A stretch of DNA of 35,165 nucleotides from Fibrobacterota bacterium (GTDB lineage Bacteria > Fibrobacterota > Fibrobacteria > UBA11236): positions 1 through 35,165 of the forward strand of contig JAQBPN010000105.1 in the NCBI GenBank assembly GCA_028287505.1. The letters run 5' to 3'. The number at the start of each line of letters is the position of its first letter. Within the stretch, counting starts at the first letter, position 1. The notes beneath the pieces are model-generated. The model saw only the letters and a list, made by a program, of their open reading frames with translations, was not told the DNA's origin and ran no database searches. Shown piece after piece: positions 1 through 8,549 of the stretch. Both the position numbers and the translations under genes were made by a program.

Positions 1-449
1 GTCTACGGGATTGAAATCCTGAAGGTCCAGGAGATCATCGGCATGATGCCGGTGACCCATGTGCCCAAGACCCCGGCCTTCGTCCGCGGCGTAATCAATC
101 TGCGGGGCAAGGTGATTCCCGTGATCGAACTGCGCCGCAAATTCGGCATGGAAAGCAAGGACGACTCGGACCGCACCTGCATCGTCGTGGTGCAGGTGGT
201 CTGGGCCGCCGGAACCGTGACCATGGGCCTGCGGTCGACGAGGTCTCCGAGGTGCTGAATGTGAGCCGCGAACAAATCGAGGCGCCTCCGTCGTTCGGCG
301 CAAGTGTGGACACGGATTTCATCCTGGGAATGGGAAAGGTCGGGCAGAAAGTCGTGATGCTTCTGGACGTGGACAAGGTATTGGCAAACGAAGAGATTTC
401 GGTATTGGAACAAACGAAACATTCAATCGAAGGAAAGGAGGAAGTTTAA
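1..449 (+). pseudogene. cheW: CheW-like chemotaxis coupling protein, 5'-truncated and frame-broken
   Basis: CheW links chemoreceptors to the histidine kinase CheA at the inner membrane. The window opens inside the gene, with a typical CheW core (VRGVINLRGKVIPVIELRRKF) in frame 1. Frame 1 runs to a TGA at 256-258, but the family-typical continuation ([20 protein letters not shown] and the [20 protein letters not shown] block) is in frame 3, ending with TAA at 447-449. Adding one G near 230 would restore a continuous [11 protein letters not shown] reading. The stop overlaps the ATG of the next gene (TAATG), so the two are translationally coupled, and the receptor's strong AGGAGG-like ribosome site lies in the end of cheW. 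The break may be a real single-base deletion or a sequencing/assembly error. Family assignment is secure; functional state is not. Confidence 0.85.
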
Positions 450-2146
450 TGTTAAAGGGAGCAAGCCTCAGCACGAAACTTTATTTGGGATTCGCATCGG
501 TATTGGTGATTGTCGGCGCATTGGGCATATTCGCCTTCTCGCGCTTGTACGAAATCAAGGGATTCACCGCCGGGATCGTCAACGATAATATTCCCGGAAT
601 TTACAACATCGGGAAACTGGAAGCGTTGGTGCGTCGCAATCTGATTCTGGCCGGCAAACATGTGCTGGCCAACGGGGACAAATCGGAGATCGAGAAGATC
701 GAAGCCGATTACGCCGACAACCGGAAAGCAGTCACGGACATTCTCGGAACATACGAAAAGACCGTTTCCAATCCCAAGGAGCGGGAGCTTTTCGATGCCA
801 TCGGTCCCTTGCGCGAGACTTTCGCCTCGGTTTTGAACAATCAGGTCTTGCCGTTGAGCCGGGCCGGAAAGGTCAAGGAGGCCAAGGAGGTTCTTGATGG
901 GACCTTCGAAACCGCCTATGAAAAGTACCTGGATGCGGTGCTGACGCTGGTGGACTATAACAAGGACTCCGGTGAAGATGCGGGCGCGGAAATCACGGCC
1001 GCCGTCAAGCAGGCCACTGCCGGCATCATTATCGGCCTTTTGGCCGCCATTGCAATCGGCGCCGCCATCGGCATCTTCCTCAGCCGCTCGATTTCCGCCG
1101 CCCTGAACCAGGTGATCAATTCGCTGGCTTCCGGAAGCGAGCAGGTTTCCTCGGCTTCGAATCAGGTCAGCCAATCGAGCCAACAGATGGCCGAAGGCGC
1201 CAGCGAGCAGGCATCCTCGCTGGAGGAGACTTCCGCCTCTTTGGAGGAGATGTCCTCGATGACCAGGCAGAATACCGACAACGCCAAACAGGCTAACATC
1301 ATGGCCACGGAAACCCGCGGCGCCGTGGAAAAGAGCCGCGTTGCCATGACCCGCATGGGAGAGGCCATCACCAAAATCAAGGCATCTTCGGACCAGACCG
1401 CCAAGATCATCAAGACCATCGACGAGATCGCCTTCCAGACGAATCTTTTGGCCCTCAATGCCGCCGTGGAAGCGGCCCGCGCGGGCGATGCCGGCAAGGG
1501 CTTCGCCGTGGTGGCCGAAGAGGTAAGGAACCTGGCCCAGCGTAGCGCCGAAGCGGCCAAGTCCACCGCCTCGCTCATCGAAGAGTCGCAGCAAAACGCC
1601 AATAACGGCGTGGCCGTGTCGAACGAGGTGGCCGGCATCCTTTCCCAAATCGTGGAAAGCGTGCAGAAGCTTACCCAGATAATCGGCGAAGTGTCATCCG
1701 CCAGCGAAGAGCAGAGCAAGGGCATCGGGCAAATCGGCACAGCCGTAACGCAGATGGACAAGCTCACGCAGTCGAACGCATCCAACGCGGAAGAGTCCGC
1801 TTCCGCGAGCGAGGAGTTGTTCGCGCAGGCGAAGGAGCTCACCGAAATGGTTTCCATCCTGGTCGGCATCGTGAAAGGCGCCGGCGCGGCGCAAATCCGG
1901 AATCTCACCCCGCAGGGTGCGGGGCACGGCGCGCCGAACCGGGGCAGGACGGCTGCTTCCATGATCTCAAAACCGGCGGCCAAGGCGGCGAAAAGGAATA
2001 TCGGCTTCGGTCAGGATTGGACGGCCAAGCCTGCCGGTAAGAACGGAGTAAACGGCCATCACAAGACCATTGTCGCTTCGACCATCCGCGTGGCGTCGCC
2101 GGATGAGGTGATTCCCTTGGACGATTCCGAGTTGAAGGATTTCTAA
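449..2146 (+). CDS. Methyl-accepting chemotaxis protein
   Basis: This 565-residue receptor senses a ligand and controls CheA through CheW. TM1 is at about residues 11-30. A helical periplasmic region of about 160 residues follows (four-helix-bundle type by appearance, with the [18 protein letters not shown] segment typical of 4HB sensors). TM2 is at 191-211. The cytoplasmic part is a long coiled coil whose hairpin tip is unmistakable ([21 protein letters not shown], 326-346, then [18 protein letters not shown]). A full HAMP domain is not obvious: the signalling helix begins within about 20 residues of TM2. The last residues (LKDF) do not form a CheR-docking NWETF-type pentapeptide. It is coupled to the upstream cheW by a TAATG overlap. 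Confidence 0.95.
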   Translation: MLKGASLSTKLYLGFASVLVIVGALGIFAFSRLYEIKGFTAGIVNDNIPGIYNIGKLEALVRRNLILAGKHVLANGDKSEIEKIEADYADNRKAVTDILGTYEKTVSNPKERELFDAIGPLRETFASVLNNQVLPLSRAGKVKEAKEVLDGTFETAYEKYLDAVLTLVDYNKDSGEDAGAEITAAVKQATAGIIIGLLAAIAIGAAIGIFLSRSISAALNQVINSLASGSEQVSSASNQVSQSSQQMAEGASEQASSLEETSASLEEMSSMTRQNTDNAKQANIMATETRGAVEKSRVAMTRMGEAITKIKASSDQTAKIIKTIDEIAFQTNLLALNAAVEAARAGDAGKGFAVVAEEVRNLAQRSAEAAKSTASLIEESQQNANNGVAVSNEVAGILSQIVESVQKLTQIIGEVSSASEEQSKGIGQIGTAVTQMDKLTQSNASNAEESASASEELFAQAKELTEMVSILVGIVKGAGAAQIRNLTPQGAGHGAPNRGRTAASMISKPAAKAAKRNIGFGQDWTAKPAGKNGVNGHHKTIVASTIRVASPDEVIPLDDSELKDF

Positions 2147-2422
2147 TCGCCTCGCATGCGGCTGAATGAATCACTATGGAACCGGATCCGGGCGCTTTCG
2201 ACGAGTTCCGTTCCCTTTCGATTCCGTTCAAGCGGCGGTGACACGCCGGCTGGAGACGCCTCAAATGCGATTTCGGTCCCGGTCGGCGGCGTCTTCAACG
2301 GGAGATGAGCCGCCTCCGGACGCGATCTCGCCCCAGGACCCCGCCCTGAATGAAGCCATCCGCACCTCTCCACCTCACAAGCTTTCCAATCATGGGAATG
2401 CTAAATTCATAGGATTAGGAAC

Positions 2423-4174
2423 ATGGAACTCCCAGAATATTTCGCATCCACCGATTCCCACCGGGCCGTTAGCCTCACCGATCTCGAAGGCCGCATACTC
2501 CTCTGCAACGAAAGAATGGATACTCTTTTGGGACTGCGCGGAGCCGATACCAACGGGGGTCTGTTCGCCGATCACTTCAAACCGCGGGATCGATCCGAAG
2601 AAAGCATCCGGGACTGGTTCAGTCGATCCGCCGCAGGTGAGCCCGTGGAGGTCCAATGCGTAGGCCAACGCGGGGACGGATCCACTTTTCCGGCCCGGCT
2701 TGTCTTGCACCACCTGCGGGACGGATCCGGGCAGGCATCCGGATTCATGGTCATGGCCGAGAATATGGCCTGGCAAATGGCGATGGAAATGAGCCTCAGG
2801 CTCTCCTCCGAACGCTTTGCCAAGGCCTTTACGAAGAACCCCGACGCCATGGTCATTTTCCGGAAGAGCGATGGGACGATCCTGGAAGTCACCGAGGGAT
2901 GGAATAATATTTTCGGCTCCGCCCGCAAAGAGTCTGTCGGAAAGACCTCTCTGATATTCGATGTTTTCTGGAGCACCGAGGATCTCCGGGGGGCGATGAA
3001 AATCATTTCGGCGCAAGGCCGGGTCCGGGATCGTGAGCTGTGCTACCGGAACAAGGGGGGCCGGAGCATCTATGTCCTTTACTCCTCGGAATTCATCGAA
3101 ATAAACGGCGAAGACTGCCTGCTGACCGTAGTGCGGGACATTACCGACCTGAGAAAGGCGGTGATGTCCCTGGAAAGGAGCGAAGGCGAAAACCGGGCCT
3201 TGCTCACCGCCATCCCGGATGCGATTTTCCAGTTCGGCTCGGATCGGATTTGCCTGGCATTCAAGCCGGGACAAGAGGCCGGCGATTTCGCCTGGTGGGC
3301 AACCTGCATCGGTAAGCACGTCGGGGAAATATTCCCACGGGAGTATTTTCCGGATTTCTCGGCAATCTTTGAAAGATCCCGGCGCCACTCGCATCCGCAG
3401 GTGTACGGCTTTCAGTTGATGGCGAACGGCAGGGCGCGGGATCTGGAAGCGAGGATCGTCTCCTTCGGAGTCGAACAAACCATCATGCTTCTGCGGGAAG
3501 TCACTGGATCCCTGAACCTCGAGAGGACTTTGGCCGGCAGCGCGATGGCGGAGCAGTACCGCCTCGTCGGGGAGTTGCATGACGGAATCAGCCAGGAGCT
3601 CACCGGGATCTCCATCCTGTGCAAATCGCTCCACGGCAGCCTGAGGGACGACCAAAGGGAATTGGCCGCCAGGGTGGAGGAAATATCCGGCCTGGTGAAC
3701 CAAAGCATCGGCAACTTGCGGGTCCTGATCGCCGGGGTCTACCCTCCCGGATTGCGGATGGGATTGGCTCGCGGGCTTCAGGAAATGGCGCTTAGGCTCG
3801 GCAGAATCTACCCCATCGCGTTTTCCTTTTCCGGGGATGACCCCACGCTCGAACAGGAAGAGGCGGCCCATCTCTACAGGATAGCGCAGGAGGCGGCCAA
3901 CAACGCGGCCAAGCATGGATCGCCCAAGGCGGTGCGGATCTCTCTGGAGCAGCAAAGCGATCTGCTGATCCTGCGCGTTTCCGATGACGGTTGCGGATTC
4001 GATCCCGACGAGGAAAAACCGGAGAGCCAGGGGCTTGACATCATGCAGTATCGCGCTCGCCTGGTCGGTGGCTGGGTGGGCGTCGATTCCGATGCCGGTG
4101 CAGGCTGTACCGTCACCTGCAGGATTCCGCTCGGAAAACCCGCATCCTTCCCGGCAGCGCGGACGCCGCAATGA
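2423..4174 (+). CDS. Three-PAS sensor histidine kinase, NarL/HisKA_3 type
   Basis: A soluble 583-residue histidine kinase without membrane segments. Three PAS-like sensor modules are visible at about 10-115, 130-245 and 258-362. The dimerisation/phosphoacceptor helix follows with the HisKA_3 motif GELHDGISQELTG; the phosphorylated residue should be His386. The HATPase domain has an N-box (AQEAANNAAKHG, Asn494) and a G1 box DDGCGF at 521-526. This kinase class normally pairs with LuxR/NarL regulators, and such a gene starts 6 bp downstream. ATG at 2423 is preceded by AGGATTAGG. The 276 bp upstream, after the receptor gene, hold no ORF or structure I can support. Confidence 0.93.
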   Translation: MELPEYFASTDSHRAVSLTDLEGRILLCNERMDTLLGLRGADTNGGLFADHFKPRDRSEESIRDWFSRSAAGEPVEVQCVGQRGDGSTFPARLVLHHLRDGSGQASGFMVMAENMAWQMAMEMSLRLSSERFAKAFTKNPDAMVIFRKSDGTILEVTEGWNNIFGSARKESVGKTSLIFDVFWSTEDLRGAMKIISAQGRVRDRELCYRNKGGRSIYVLYSSEFIEINGEDCLLTVVRDITDLRKAVMSLERSEGENRALLTAIPDAIFQFGSDRICLAFKPGQEAGDFAWWATCIGKHVGEIFPREYFPDFSAIFERSRRHSHPQVYGFQLMANGRARDLEARIVSFGVEQTIMLLREVTGSLNLERTLAGSAMAEQYRLVGELHDGISQELTGISILCKSLHGSLRDDQRELAARVEEISGLVNQSIGNLRVLIAGVYPPGLRMGLARGLQEMALRLGRIYPIAFSFSGDDPTLEQEEAAHLYRIAQEAANNAAKHGSPKAVRISLEQQSDLLILRVSDDGCGFDPDEEKPESQGLDIMQYRARLVGGWVGVDSDAGAGCTVTCRIPLGKPASFPAARTPQ

Positions 4175-4180
4175 CGGCCA

Positions 4181-4912
4181 ATGAATAACGCTTCCCACCG
4201 AAAGCCGAAAACGCCCATGCCCAAGGTCTCCGAAAAATCCGAAACCCTCAATGAGACTGCCAGGAAGGCCCGTATTTTCATAGTGGACGATCATTCCATC
4301 GTCCGTTCCGGCCTGCAACGGATCATAGACGAGCAGCCCGACATGGAGGTGGCCGGAGAGGCGGATAACGGCCTTTCGGCTCTGGAGGGAATAAAGTCGA
4401 CGCGTCCCGATCTCGCCCTCATTGACATATCCCTCAAGGGCATGGATGGGTTGGAACTCATCAAGCATGCCAGGTCTCTCTACCCTTCGCTGGTGGTGCT
4501 GGTCCTCTCTATGCACGATGAGCTGCTATACGCCGAGCGGGCCATCCGCGCGGGCGCCGTGGGGTATATGATGAAAGAGGAAGCCGCGGAAAACATTGTT
4601 CCGGTCCTTCGCAAAATCCTTCGCGGCGAATCCTACCTGAGCGAGAAAATGCACAATCATCTCGTGAAGAGGATTGCCGGAAAGGCGGGCAAGGCCGGCG
4701 CTTCGCCATTGCGCCACTTGAGCGATCGCGAACTTGAAATCTTCAACCTGTTGGGCCAAGGCCGTCGCATCCAGAAAATCGCCGAGGATCTCAGCATCAG
4801 CGTCAAGACGGTGGAGACCCACTGCGCGCACCTCCGCAAAAAACTCGATCGGAAAGGTTCCGTCGAACTGATGCAATTCGCTATCCGCTGGTTTCACACC
4901 CACGGTACCTGA
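4181..4912 (+). CDS. LuxR/NarL-family response regulator
   Basis: A 243-residue DNA-binding response regulator, the probable partner of the adjacent kinase. After a 30-residue polar extension comes a receiver domain: acidic pocket D36-D37, predicted phospho-acceptor Asp82 (LALIDISLKGMDG) and conserved Lys132. The C-terminal third is a LuxR-type helix-turn-helix (LSDRELEIFNLLGQG then IAEDLSISVKTVETHCAHLR). The gap to the kinase is 6 bp, so the two should be co-transcribed. The extension before the receiver is unusual, and an internal ATG at residue 13 could also serve as start. Confidence 0.93.
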   Translation: MNNASHRKPKTPMPKVSEKSETLNETARKARIFIVDDHSIVRSGLQRIIDEQPDMEVAGEADNGLSALEGIKSTRPDLALIDISLKGMDGLELIKHARSLYPSLVVLVLSMHDELLYAERAIRAGAVGYMMKEEAAENIVPVLRKILRGESYLSEKMHNHLVKRIAGKAGKAGASPLRHLSDRELEIFNLLGQGRRIQKIAEDLSISVKTVETHCAHLRKKLDRKGSVELMQFAIRWFHTHGT

Positions 4913-5054
4913 ACCGTTCCCCCGGGCCTCGATGGAATCAGGATGGCCCCGATTCCAGGGCGCTGCGCCATCGATAGAATGGAAAGAGAGTGAACCATGC
5001 CCAGAAACCTGAGCCTTTTTCAAAAGCAAGGCGGGCATCGCAAAGGAAGATCAA

Positions 5055-5519
5055 GTGGATGACATTTCGAAGACTCACGCGAGTCCAATCACGCTCGTCG
5101 CAGATGCAAGACCCGTCATACTCGTAGTGGACCAAAGCATGGCCCTGCTCAAGACCTATAATCAGCTTTTCAGCTCGGTCAAGGATCTGAAAACCCTCGA
5201 ACTGGTCACGCGATCTTCGGCTGAGTTGGCGCATGGCTTCCTGGCCAGCAAGCGCTCCGGGGAGAAGAAACCGGCCGTCATCATCCTGGACATCCATCTC
5301 CCGGGAATGCACGCGCTGACGTTTCTGGACATCCTCAAATCGGACGTCCGTTGGCGGAACATTCCAATCATCATTTCCGCAGGGTCGAAAAGCAACGCGG
5401 AAATCGCCTTGGTCCGGTCGCGCCGGGCCTGTGATTTTCTCCTCAAGCCTTTGCAGACCAGGGCAGTAGTGGGCAAAATCAATCAGGCGCTTTGGCCGCG
5501 TCCGGCCGGATGGGGATAA
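5055..5519 (+). CDS. Stand-alone receiver-domain protein (CheY-like), intact copy
   Basis: A 154-residue protein that is only a receiver domain. An acidic pocket residue is visible at Asp26 (VILVVDQS), the phospho-acceptor is Asp79 in AVIILDIHLPGMHAL, the switch Ser is in IIISAGSKS and the conserved Lys131 in DFLLKPLQ. The start is GTG at 5055, preceded by AAAGGAAG; no in-frame ATG gives the full domain. It follows the kinase/regulator pair by 142 bp and is duplicated downstream. It may be a phosphate sink or protein-protein relay for the neighbouring kinase; this is inference from position. Confidence 0.85.
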   Translation: MDDISKTHASPITLVADARPVILVVDQSMALLKTYNQLFSSVKDLKTLELVTRSSAELAHGFLASKRSGEKKPAVIILDIHLPGMHALTFLDILKSDVRWRNIPIIISAGSKSNAEIALVRSRRACDFLLKPLQTRAVVGKINQALWPRPAGWG

Positions 5520-5789
5520 TCAGAAAACCGTGCCGCAACAAGCGCGTCGCGGGAAGCTTCGCGCGATGAAAGGCGCATGCCATTTCCTGGCGAGGGACAG
5601 CCACTGCAGATCCGTCATCATCAGCTTGGCGTCAGGTTCCCGGGTGCAGCCATGTTGGTGCACGATTATGGTGCGCGCGGTTCCCATATCGGCCGGCAGC
5701 CAGCAATAATAGGTGGGGTCGGAGACCGTGCTGCCTTGCTTGGGAACCGTGAATTGGTAAACGGTTCCCCCGGGGCCTGCGGCGCGCCC
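5520..5789 (-). pseudogene. Remnant of a secreted alpha/beta-hydrolase (esterase) gene
   Basis: On the minus strand an open stretch of 89 codons, without a usable start, reads like the N-terminal part of an extracellular hydrolase: VYQFTVPKQGSTVSDPTYYC, then WLPADMGTARTIIVHQHGCT and LMMTDLQWLSLARKWHAPFI. The HQHGC element after a hydrophobic strand is like the oxyanion-hole region of alpha/beta-hydrolases. Upstream it runs into TGA (5790-5792), and downstream the sequence turns into unrelated residues and stops at 5520-5522. Signal peptide, nucleophile elbow and catalytic His are all missing. It lies exactly between the two receiver copies. The hydrolase assignment rests on motif appearance only. 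Confidence 0.55.
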
Positions 5790-6038
5790 TCAGGAAATCC
5801 CCGATGCTGGACTCGGGGCCTGGCACCGGGGGAATCAGCATAACCCCGATTCGCGGGAACCGCGCCATTGATAAAATGGAAAGAAAGGGAACCAAGCATG
5901 GAAAAGCCGGTTATCAGTTCTGTTTAAAAACAGGGGCTGAAAGCCAGCGATGCGGAGGAACGAATGAAAGTATTGCTGGGCTCAAGGAAAAGTTGAACCC
6001 TTTTCTCAAATAAAGCGGGCGTTGCAAAGGAAGATAAA

Positions 6039-6476
6039 GTGGCTGACATTTCGAAGATGCGCGCAAGACCGATTATTCTCGTCGTGGACAAAAGTATTGC
6101 TCTGCTCAAGACCTATGAACAGCTCTTCAGCTCGCTCGAGGAACTGAAATCCTTCGATCTGGTCACGCGTCCCTCGGCAGAGGCTGCGCTTGGCTTCCTG
6201 TCCGGCAAGCGCGCTGGGGAGAAGAAACCGGCCGTCATCATCCTGGGCATTCATGTCCAGGATCTGGACGCGCTGACGTTTCTGGACATCATTAAATCGG
6301 ACTTTCGTTGGCGGAATATTCCAGTCATCATTTCCGCCGGATCAAAAAGCAATGCGCAAATCGCCTTGGTCCGTTCGCGCCAGGCATGTGATTTCCTGCT
6401 CAAGCCGTTGCAGACCAGGGCGGTGGTCGGAATAATCGAACGGGCGCTCAGGCCTCGCTCAGCCGGATGGGGATAG
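6039..6476 (+). CDS. Pseudo-receiver protein lacking the phospho-acceptor Asp
   Basis: This 145-residue paralogue of the receiver at 5055 keeps the acidic pocket Asp17, the switch Ser and Lys122. The phospho-acceptor is replaced by Gly70 (AVIILGIHVQDLDAL; codon GGC at 6246-6248 against GAC in copy 1). The neighbouring LPGMH loop has also changed to VQDLD. It therefore cannot be phosphorylated in the usual way, yet the frame is fully open and the rest is well conserved, which argues for a retained phosphate-independent role rather than decay. The start is GTG at 6039 behind GCAAAGGAAG, as in copy 1. No further gene follows for 194 bp. Confidence 0.82.
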   Translation: MADISKMRARPIILVVDKSIALLKTYEQLFSSLEELKSFDLVTRPSAEAALGFLSGKRAGEKKPAVIILGIHVQDLDALTFLDIIKSDFRWRNIPVIISAGSKSNAQIALVRSRQACDFLLKPLQTRAVVGIIERALRPRSAGWG

Positions 6477-6557
6477 GAAAAGCGAAACTACTCTCTCTCC
6501 GGGAACATGGAAAACCCTCGTATCGCAAACAAAGCTTCCGTAACCCCGCCCCAAATA

Positions 6558-6572
6558 ACCACTAAAATTGGT
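6558..6572 (+). promoter_or_regulatory. Imperfect palindrome ACCA-N7-TGGT followed by NCTTGA
   Basis: The sequence ACCACTAAAATTGGT is followed by GCTTGATTCCG, about 100 bp upstream of the secreted-protein gene at 6671. Sites of the same length and flank occur at 10463 and 19865. Operator or promoter role is inference. Confidence 0.35.
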
Positions 6573-6670
6573 GCTTGATTCCGTTCGAATCCCCTTATAT
6601 GTTCTAGTCAAGGCAAAAAATCCCAATCGATTTCGCAGAGGAACGGGAAAGACTTCACCAAAGGAACCCC

Positions 6671-7894
6671 ATGATAAAATCTCGACTACAGCAATGCAAC
6701 CCGTTGATTCCCTTGCTGCTCGCGGCGGGAGTCTTCATCGCGCCCGCCTCCGCCCAATTGGCGCTTTCCGCCAGCCAAGCGGTCCAGATCTACGCTTCCA
6801 GCACCCCTGTCGCGGACGCGGTGTGCGCGACCTTGAAGAAAGACGCGAACAACATTTTTCTCTTCCGGTCGACCTGGAACGCCACCTACAAGTATTACGG
6901 CCCTCTCACGGACCCGCAACATACCCGGGTAACCGGCAGCACCGTGCAAAACAAGGATATCTTTACGATCCCGTCGGCGCTCCAGTCCAAGGTGGTGGTG
7001 GCATCGAGCCCGTTGCCTACGGTATCCGCCATCCCTGCCTATAAATGCGTGAATTTCTACCTCAAGAACGTCTACGATCTGGGCGGCGGCAAGCTCCTGG
7101 GTTTCCTCCACCTGGAGTACATGGCGTGGAACAGGAATTCCAACGGGACCTACACCCCGGGCTATGACCCCACCTTGGGAGGCGCCGATCATTACAGCAT
7201 CGGCTTGGCCTATTCGACCAACTCCGGGGATTCCTGGACATTTTGCGGAGACATCATCCGCACGCAGGATAAAACCGTCAACCTCGGATCGGCCAACATC
7301 GGGGGGGCGGCCTATATCGTTGTAGGGTCCAACATTTACGTCTACTTCAACGAAAAAAGCACGTCATCCACCAGTCCCTATCCCTCGGTGGCGATGGCCA
7401 AAATCAGCGACGTCGCTACGGAGGCGGTCAATCATACGGTCACTCCCTGGAAGAAGTATAACGCAGCGACCAAGGCCTTCGATCAGGATGCCATTACGGG
7501 CGTGGGTTCCCAGATCATCGCCGGCGTCGCCTTGGATATGCATACCGATGCGGCTTATTGCGCCGCCCTGAAGCAGTACCTCATTGTCGTAAGCGAGAAC
7601 GTAACCCAATCCCTCTACCTCTACCGCTCCAGGAACGGGATCGATTGGGCCAAGTCGCGCTTCCTGGCGCAGAGCTACGTCGGATCCGATGGCTACGTCC
7701 ACCAGCCCTGCTACCCGTACTTCGCCTCGCTCAACTCCGATGCGAATTCCGACAACAGCACGGTCGGCAAGGCCTTTTCCATCTTCTATATCTCCCAGCA
7801 TTTCGCCAACAACATGGTTCCCAGCGACGAGCCCGTTTGGCGGGTCAATTTCAAAGTCTCCGACATGCTCCCTATTGCGAACATGCTGAAATGA
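6671..7894 (+). CDS. Secreted protein of unknown function, possibly a beta-propeller hydrolase
   Basis: A 407-residue exported protein: residues 1-28 form a signal peptide ending in APASAQ. The mature part has repeated aromatic beta-strand patterns such as LLGFLHLEYMAWNRN, YSIGLAYSTNSGDSWTFCGD and LYLYRSRNGIDWAKSRFLAQ. The SxNSGDSW element resembles an Asp-box as found in sialidase- and GH43-like propellers. I cannot name catalytic residues, so glycoside hydrolase is only a suggestion. No C-terminal sorting domain is seen. An AAAGGAAC ribosome site precedes the ATG. A small secreted-protein gene follows 79 bp downstream. Confidence 0.8.
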   Translation: MIKSRLQQCNPLIPLLLAAGVFIAPASAQLALSASQAVQIYASSTPVADAVCATLKKDANNIFLFRSTWNATYKYYGPLTDPQHTRVTGSTVQNKDIFTIPSALQSKVVVASSPLPTVSAIPAYKCVNFYLKNVYDLGGGKLLGFLHLEYMAWNRNSNGTYTPGYDPTLGGADHYSIGLAYSTNSGDSWTFCGDIIRTQDKTVNLGSANIGGAAYIVVGSNIYVYFNEKSTSSTSPYPSVAMAKISDVATEAVNHTVTPWKKYNAATKAFDQDAITGVGSQIIAGVALDMHTDAAYCAALKQYLIVVSENVTQSLYLYRSRNGIDWAKSRFLAQSYVGSDGYVHQPCYPYFASLNSDANSDNSTVGKAFSIFYISQHFANNMVPSDEPVWRVNFKVSDMLPIANMLK

Positions 7895-7973
7895 CCTGCC
7901 AATAATGCCAAACGAATCCAGCGATACCCATTCACGTTCAAGTTCACATCAACTCAAACCCAAGGAATTCCAT

Positions 7974-8324
7974 ATGATGTTCAAAAAAGCTCTCTTCATG
8001 GCGGCCGGCGCCGTAATCATGTTCAGCACCAACAGTTTCGCCACCCTGCTTTCCGGTTGGACCGGAGAAGGCCGCATCGTCGATGTCTACGTCGGGGTAA
8101 AGGGGGTATATGATGTGAACAACGGCGCGGTCGTCTTCACCGTCGCCGGAGGCTCGGGCCCCTCCCAGTACGCCTTCCCCCTCACGGAAACGATTGATGC
8201 CAAGACCCTTATGTCGCAGATCTACAACGCCAAGACCAATGGCTACTGGATCCAGATCAATACCGATGGCAAGCCGACTTACCTCGGGTTACCCACGGTG
8301 GGCCGGTTGGTTGTCCAGCAGTGA
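7974..8324 (+). CDS. Small secreted protein of unknown function
   Basis: The protein has 116 residues with a clear signal peptide (MMFKKALFMAAGAVIMFSTN, cleavage near SFA). The mature part of about 90 residues looks like one small all-beta domain (WTGEGRIVDVYVGVKGVYD; GYWIQINTDGKPTYLGLPT). The frame is open from 7905, but ATG at 7974 is preferred because CAAGGAATTC lies at the right distance and the extra 23 residues would bury the signal peptide. It follows the 6671 gene by 79 bp and is closed by a terminator at 8397. I do not recognise the family. Confidence 0.75.
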   Translation: MMFKKALFMAAGAVIMFSTNSFATLLSGWTGEGRIVDVYVGVKGVYDVNNGAVVFTVAGGSGPSQYAFPLTETIDAKTLMSQIYNAKTNGYWIQINTDGKPTYLGLPTVGRLVVQQ

Positions 8325-8396
8325 TGGACCGTTCGGAGCCGGCGCGAACCGGTTTCGATGGAACCTCTCAAGTCGGCTGACGAGTCCTCATTAATT

Positions 8397-8441
8397 AAAA
8401 AAGCCCGGATATCCTCACGGAAATCCGGGCTTTTCATTTTT
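8397..8441. terminator. Rho-independent terminator, probably bidirectional
   Basis: The stem AAAGCCCGGAT / ATCCGGGCTTT spans 8399-8433 with a loop of about 11 bases. It is flanked by A-rich sequence on the left and CTTTTCATTTTTA on the right, so it can stop transcription in both directions. It closes the small secreted-protein gene. On the minus strand it lies just downstream of the tRNA remnant, as a tRNA terminator would. Confidence 0.8.
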
Positions 8442-8467
8442 ATATGCGGGGGAAAGAATCCGGGAAG

Positions 8468-8517
8468 GGAAAAGTGGTGGAGTCCGGGAGAGTCGAACTC
8501 CCCACATCCCGCTTGCA
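8468..8517. repeat. 50-bp direct repeat, left copy (tRNA 3' end plus flank)
   Basis: It matches 10615-10664 with three mismatches over 50 bases. The two copies are in direct orientation and flank the lipoprotein gene at 8550-10328, a layout like attL/attR. Confidence 0.75.
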
Positions 8518-8523
8518 GGCGTG
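8475..8523 (-). pseudogene. 3' fragment of a tRNA-Ala gene, including CCA
   Basis: The minus strand contains a T-arm and acceptor 3' strand (GGGGAGTTCGACTCTCCC, then GGACTCCACCA) almost identical to the tRNA-Ala at 10622-10697. The anticodon loop has lost about four bases and the 5' half is absent. The match extends past CCA into the flank. It can be a decayed duplicate or the second attachment site of an old integration. Confidence 0.75.
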
Positions 8524-8549
8524 CCGCCCAAACCGAACCAAAGAAGCCT

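Larger units (their letters stand above)
4915..6476 (+). repeat. Tandem duplication of a receiver gene and its upstream region
   Basis: Copy 1 (about 4915-5519) and copy 2 (about 5766-6476) share both the coding sequence and the leader. Leader similarity includes GCGCCAT-GATA-AATGGAAAGA (4967 and 5863 regions) and GCAAAGGAAGAT-AAGTGG directly before each GTG start. Copy 2 has about 60 extra bases in the leader. Boundaries are read by eye. Confidence 0.7.

Noticed and set aside
2147-2422. Possible riboswitch before the histidine kinase
   Set aside because: I looked for c-di-GMP (GEMM) and other conserved cores and saw none on either strand.
2390-4516. 708-codon minus-strand frame
   Set aside because: It is the complement of the histidine kinase and regulator genes, which have clear domains; long antisense frames are common in G+C-rich DNA.
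4997-5062. 21-codon ORF overlapping the start of the first receiver gene, possible leader peptide
   Set aside because: The matching place in the duplicated copy has a different, shorter frame, so it is not conserved.
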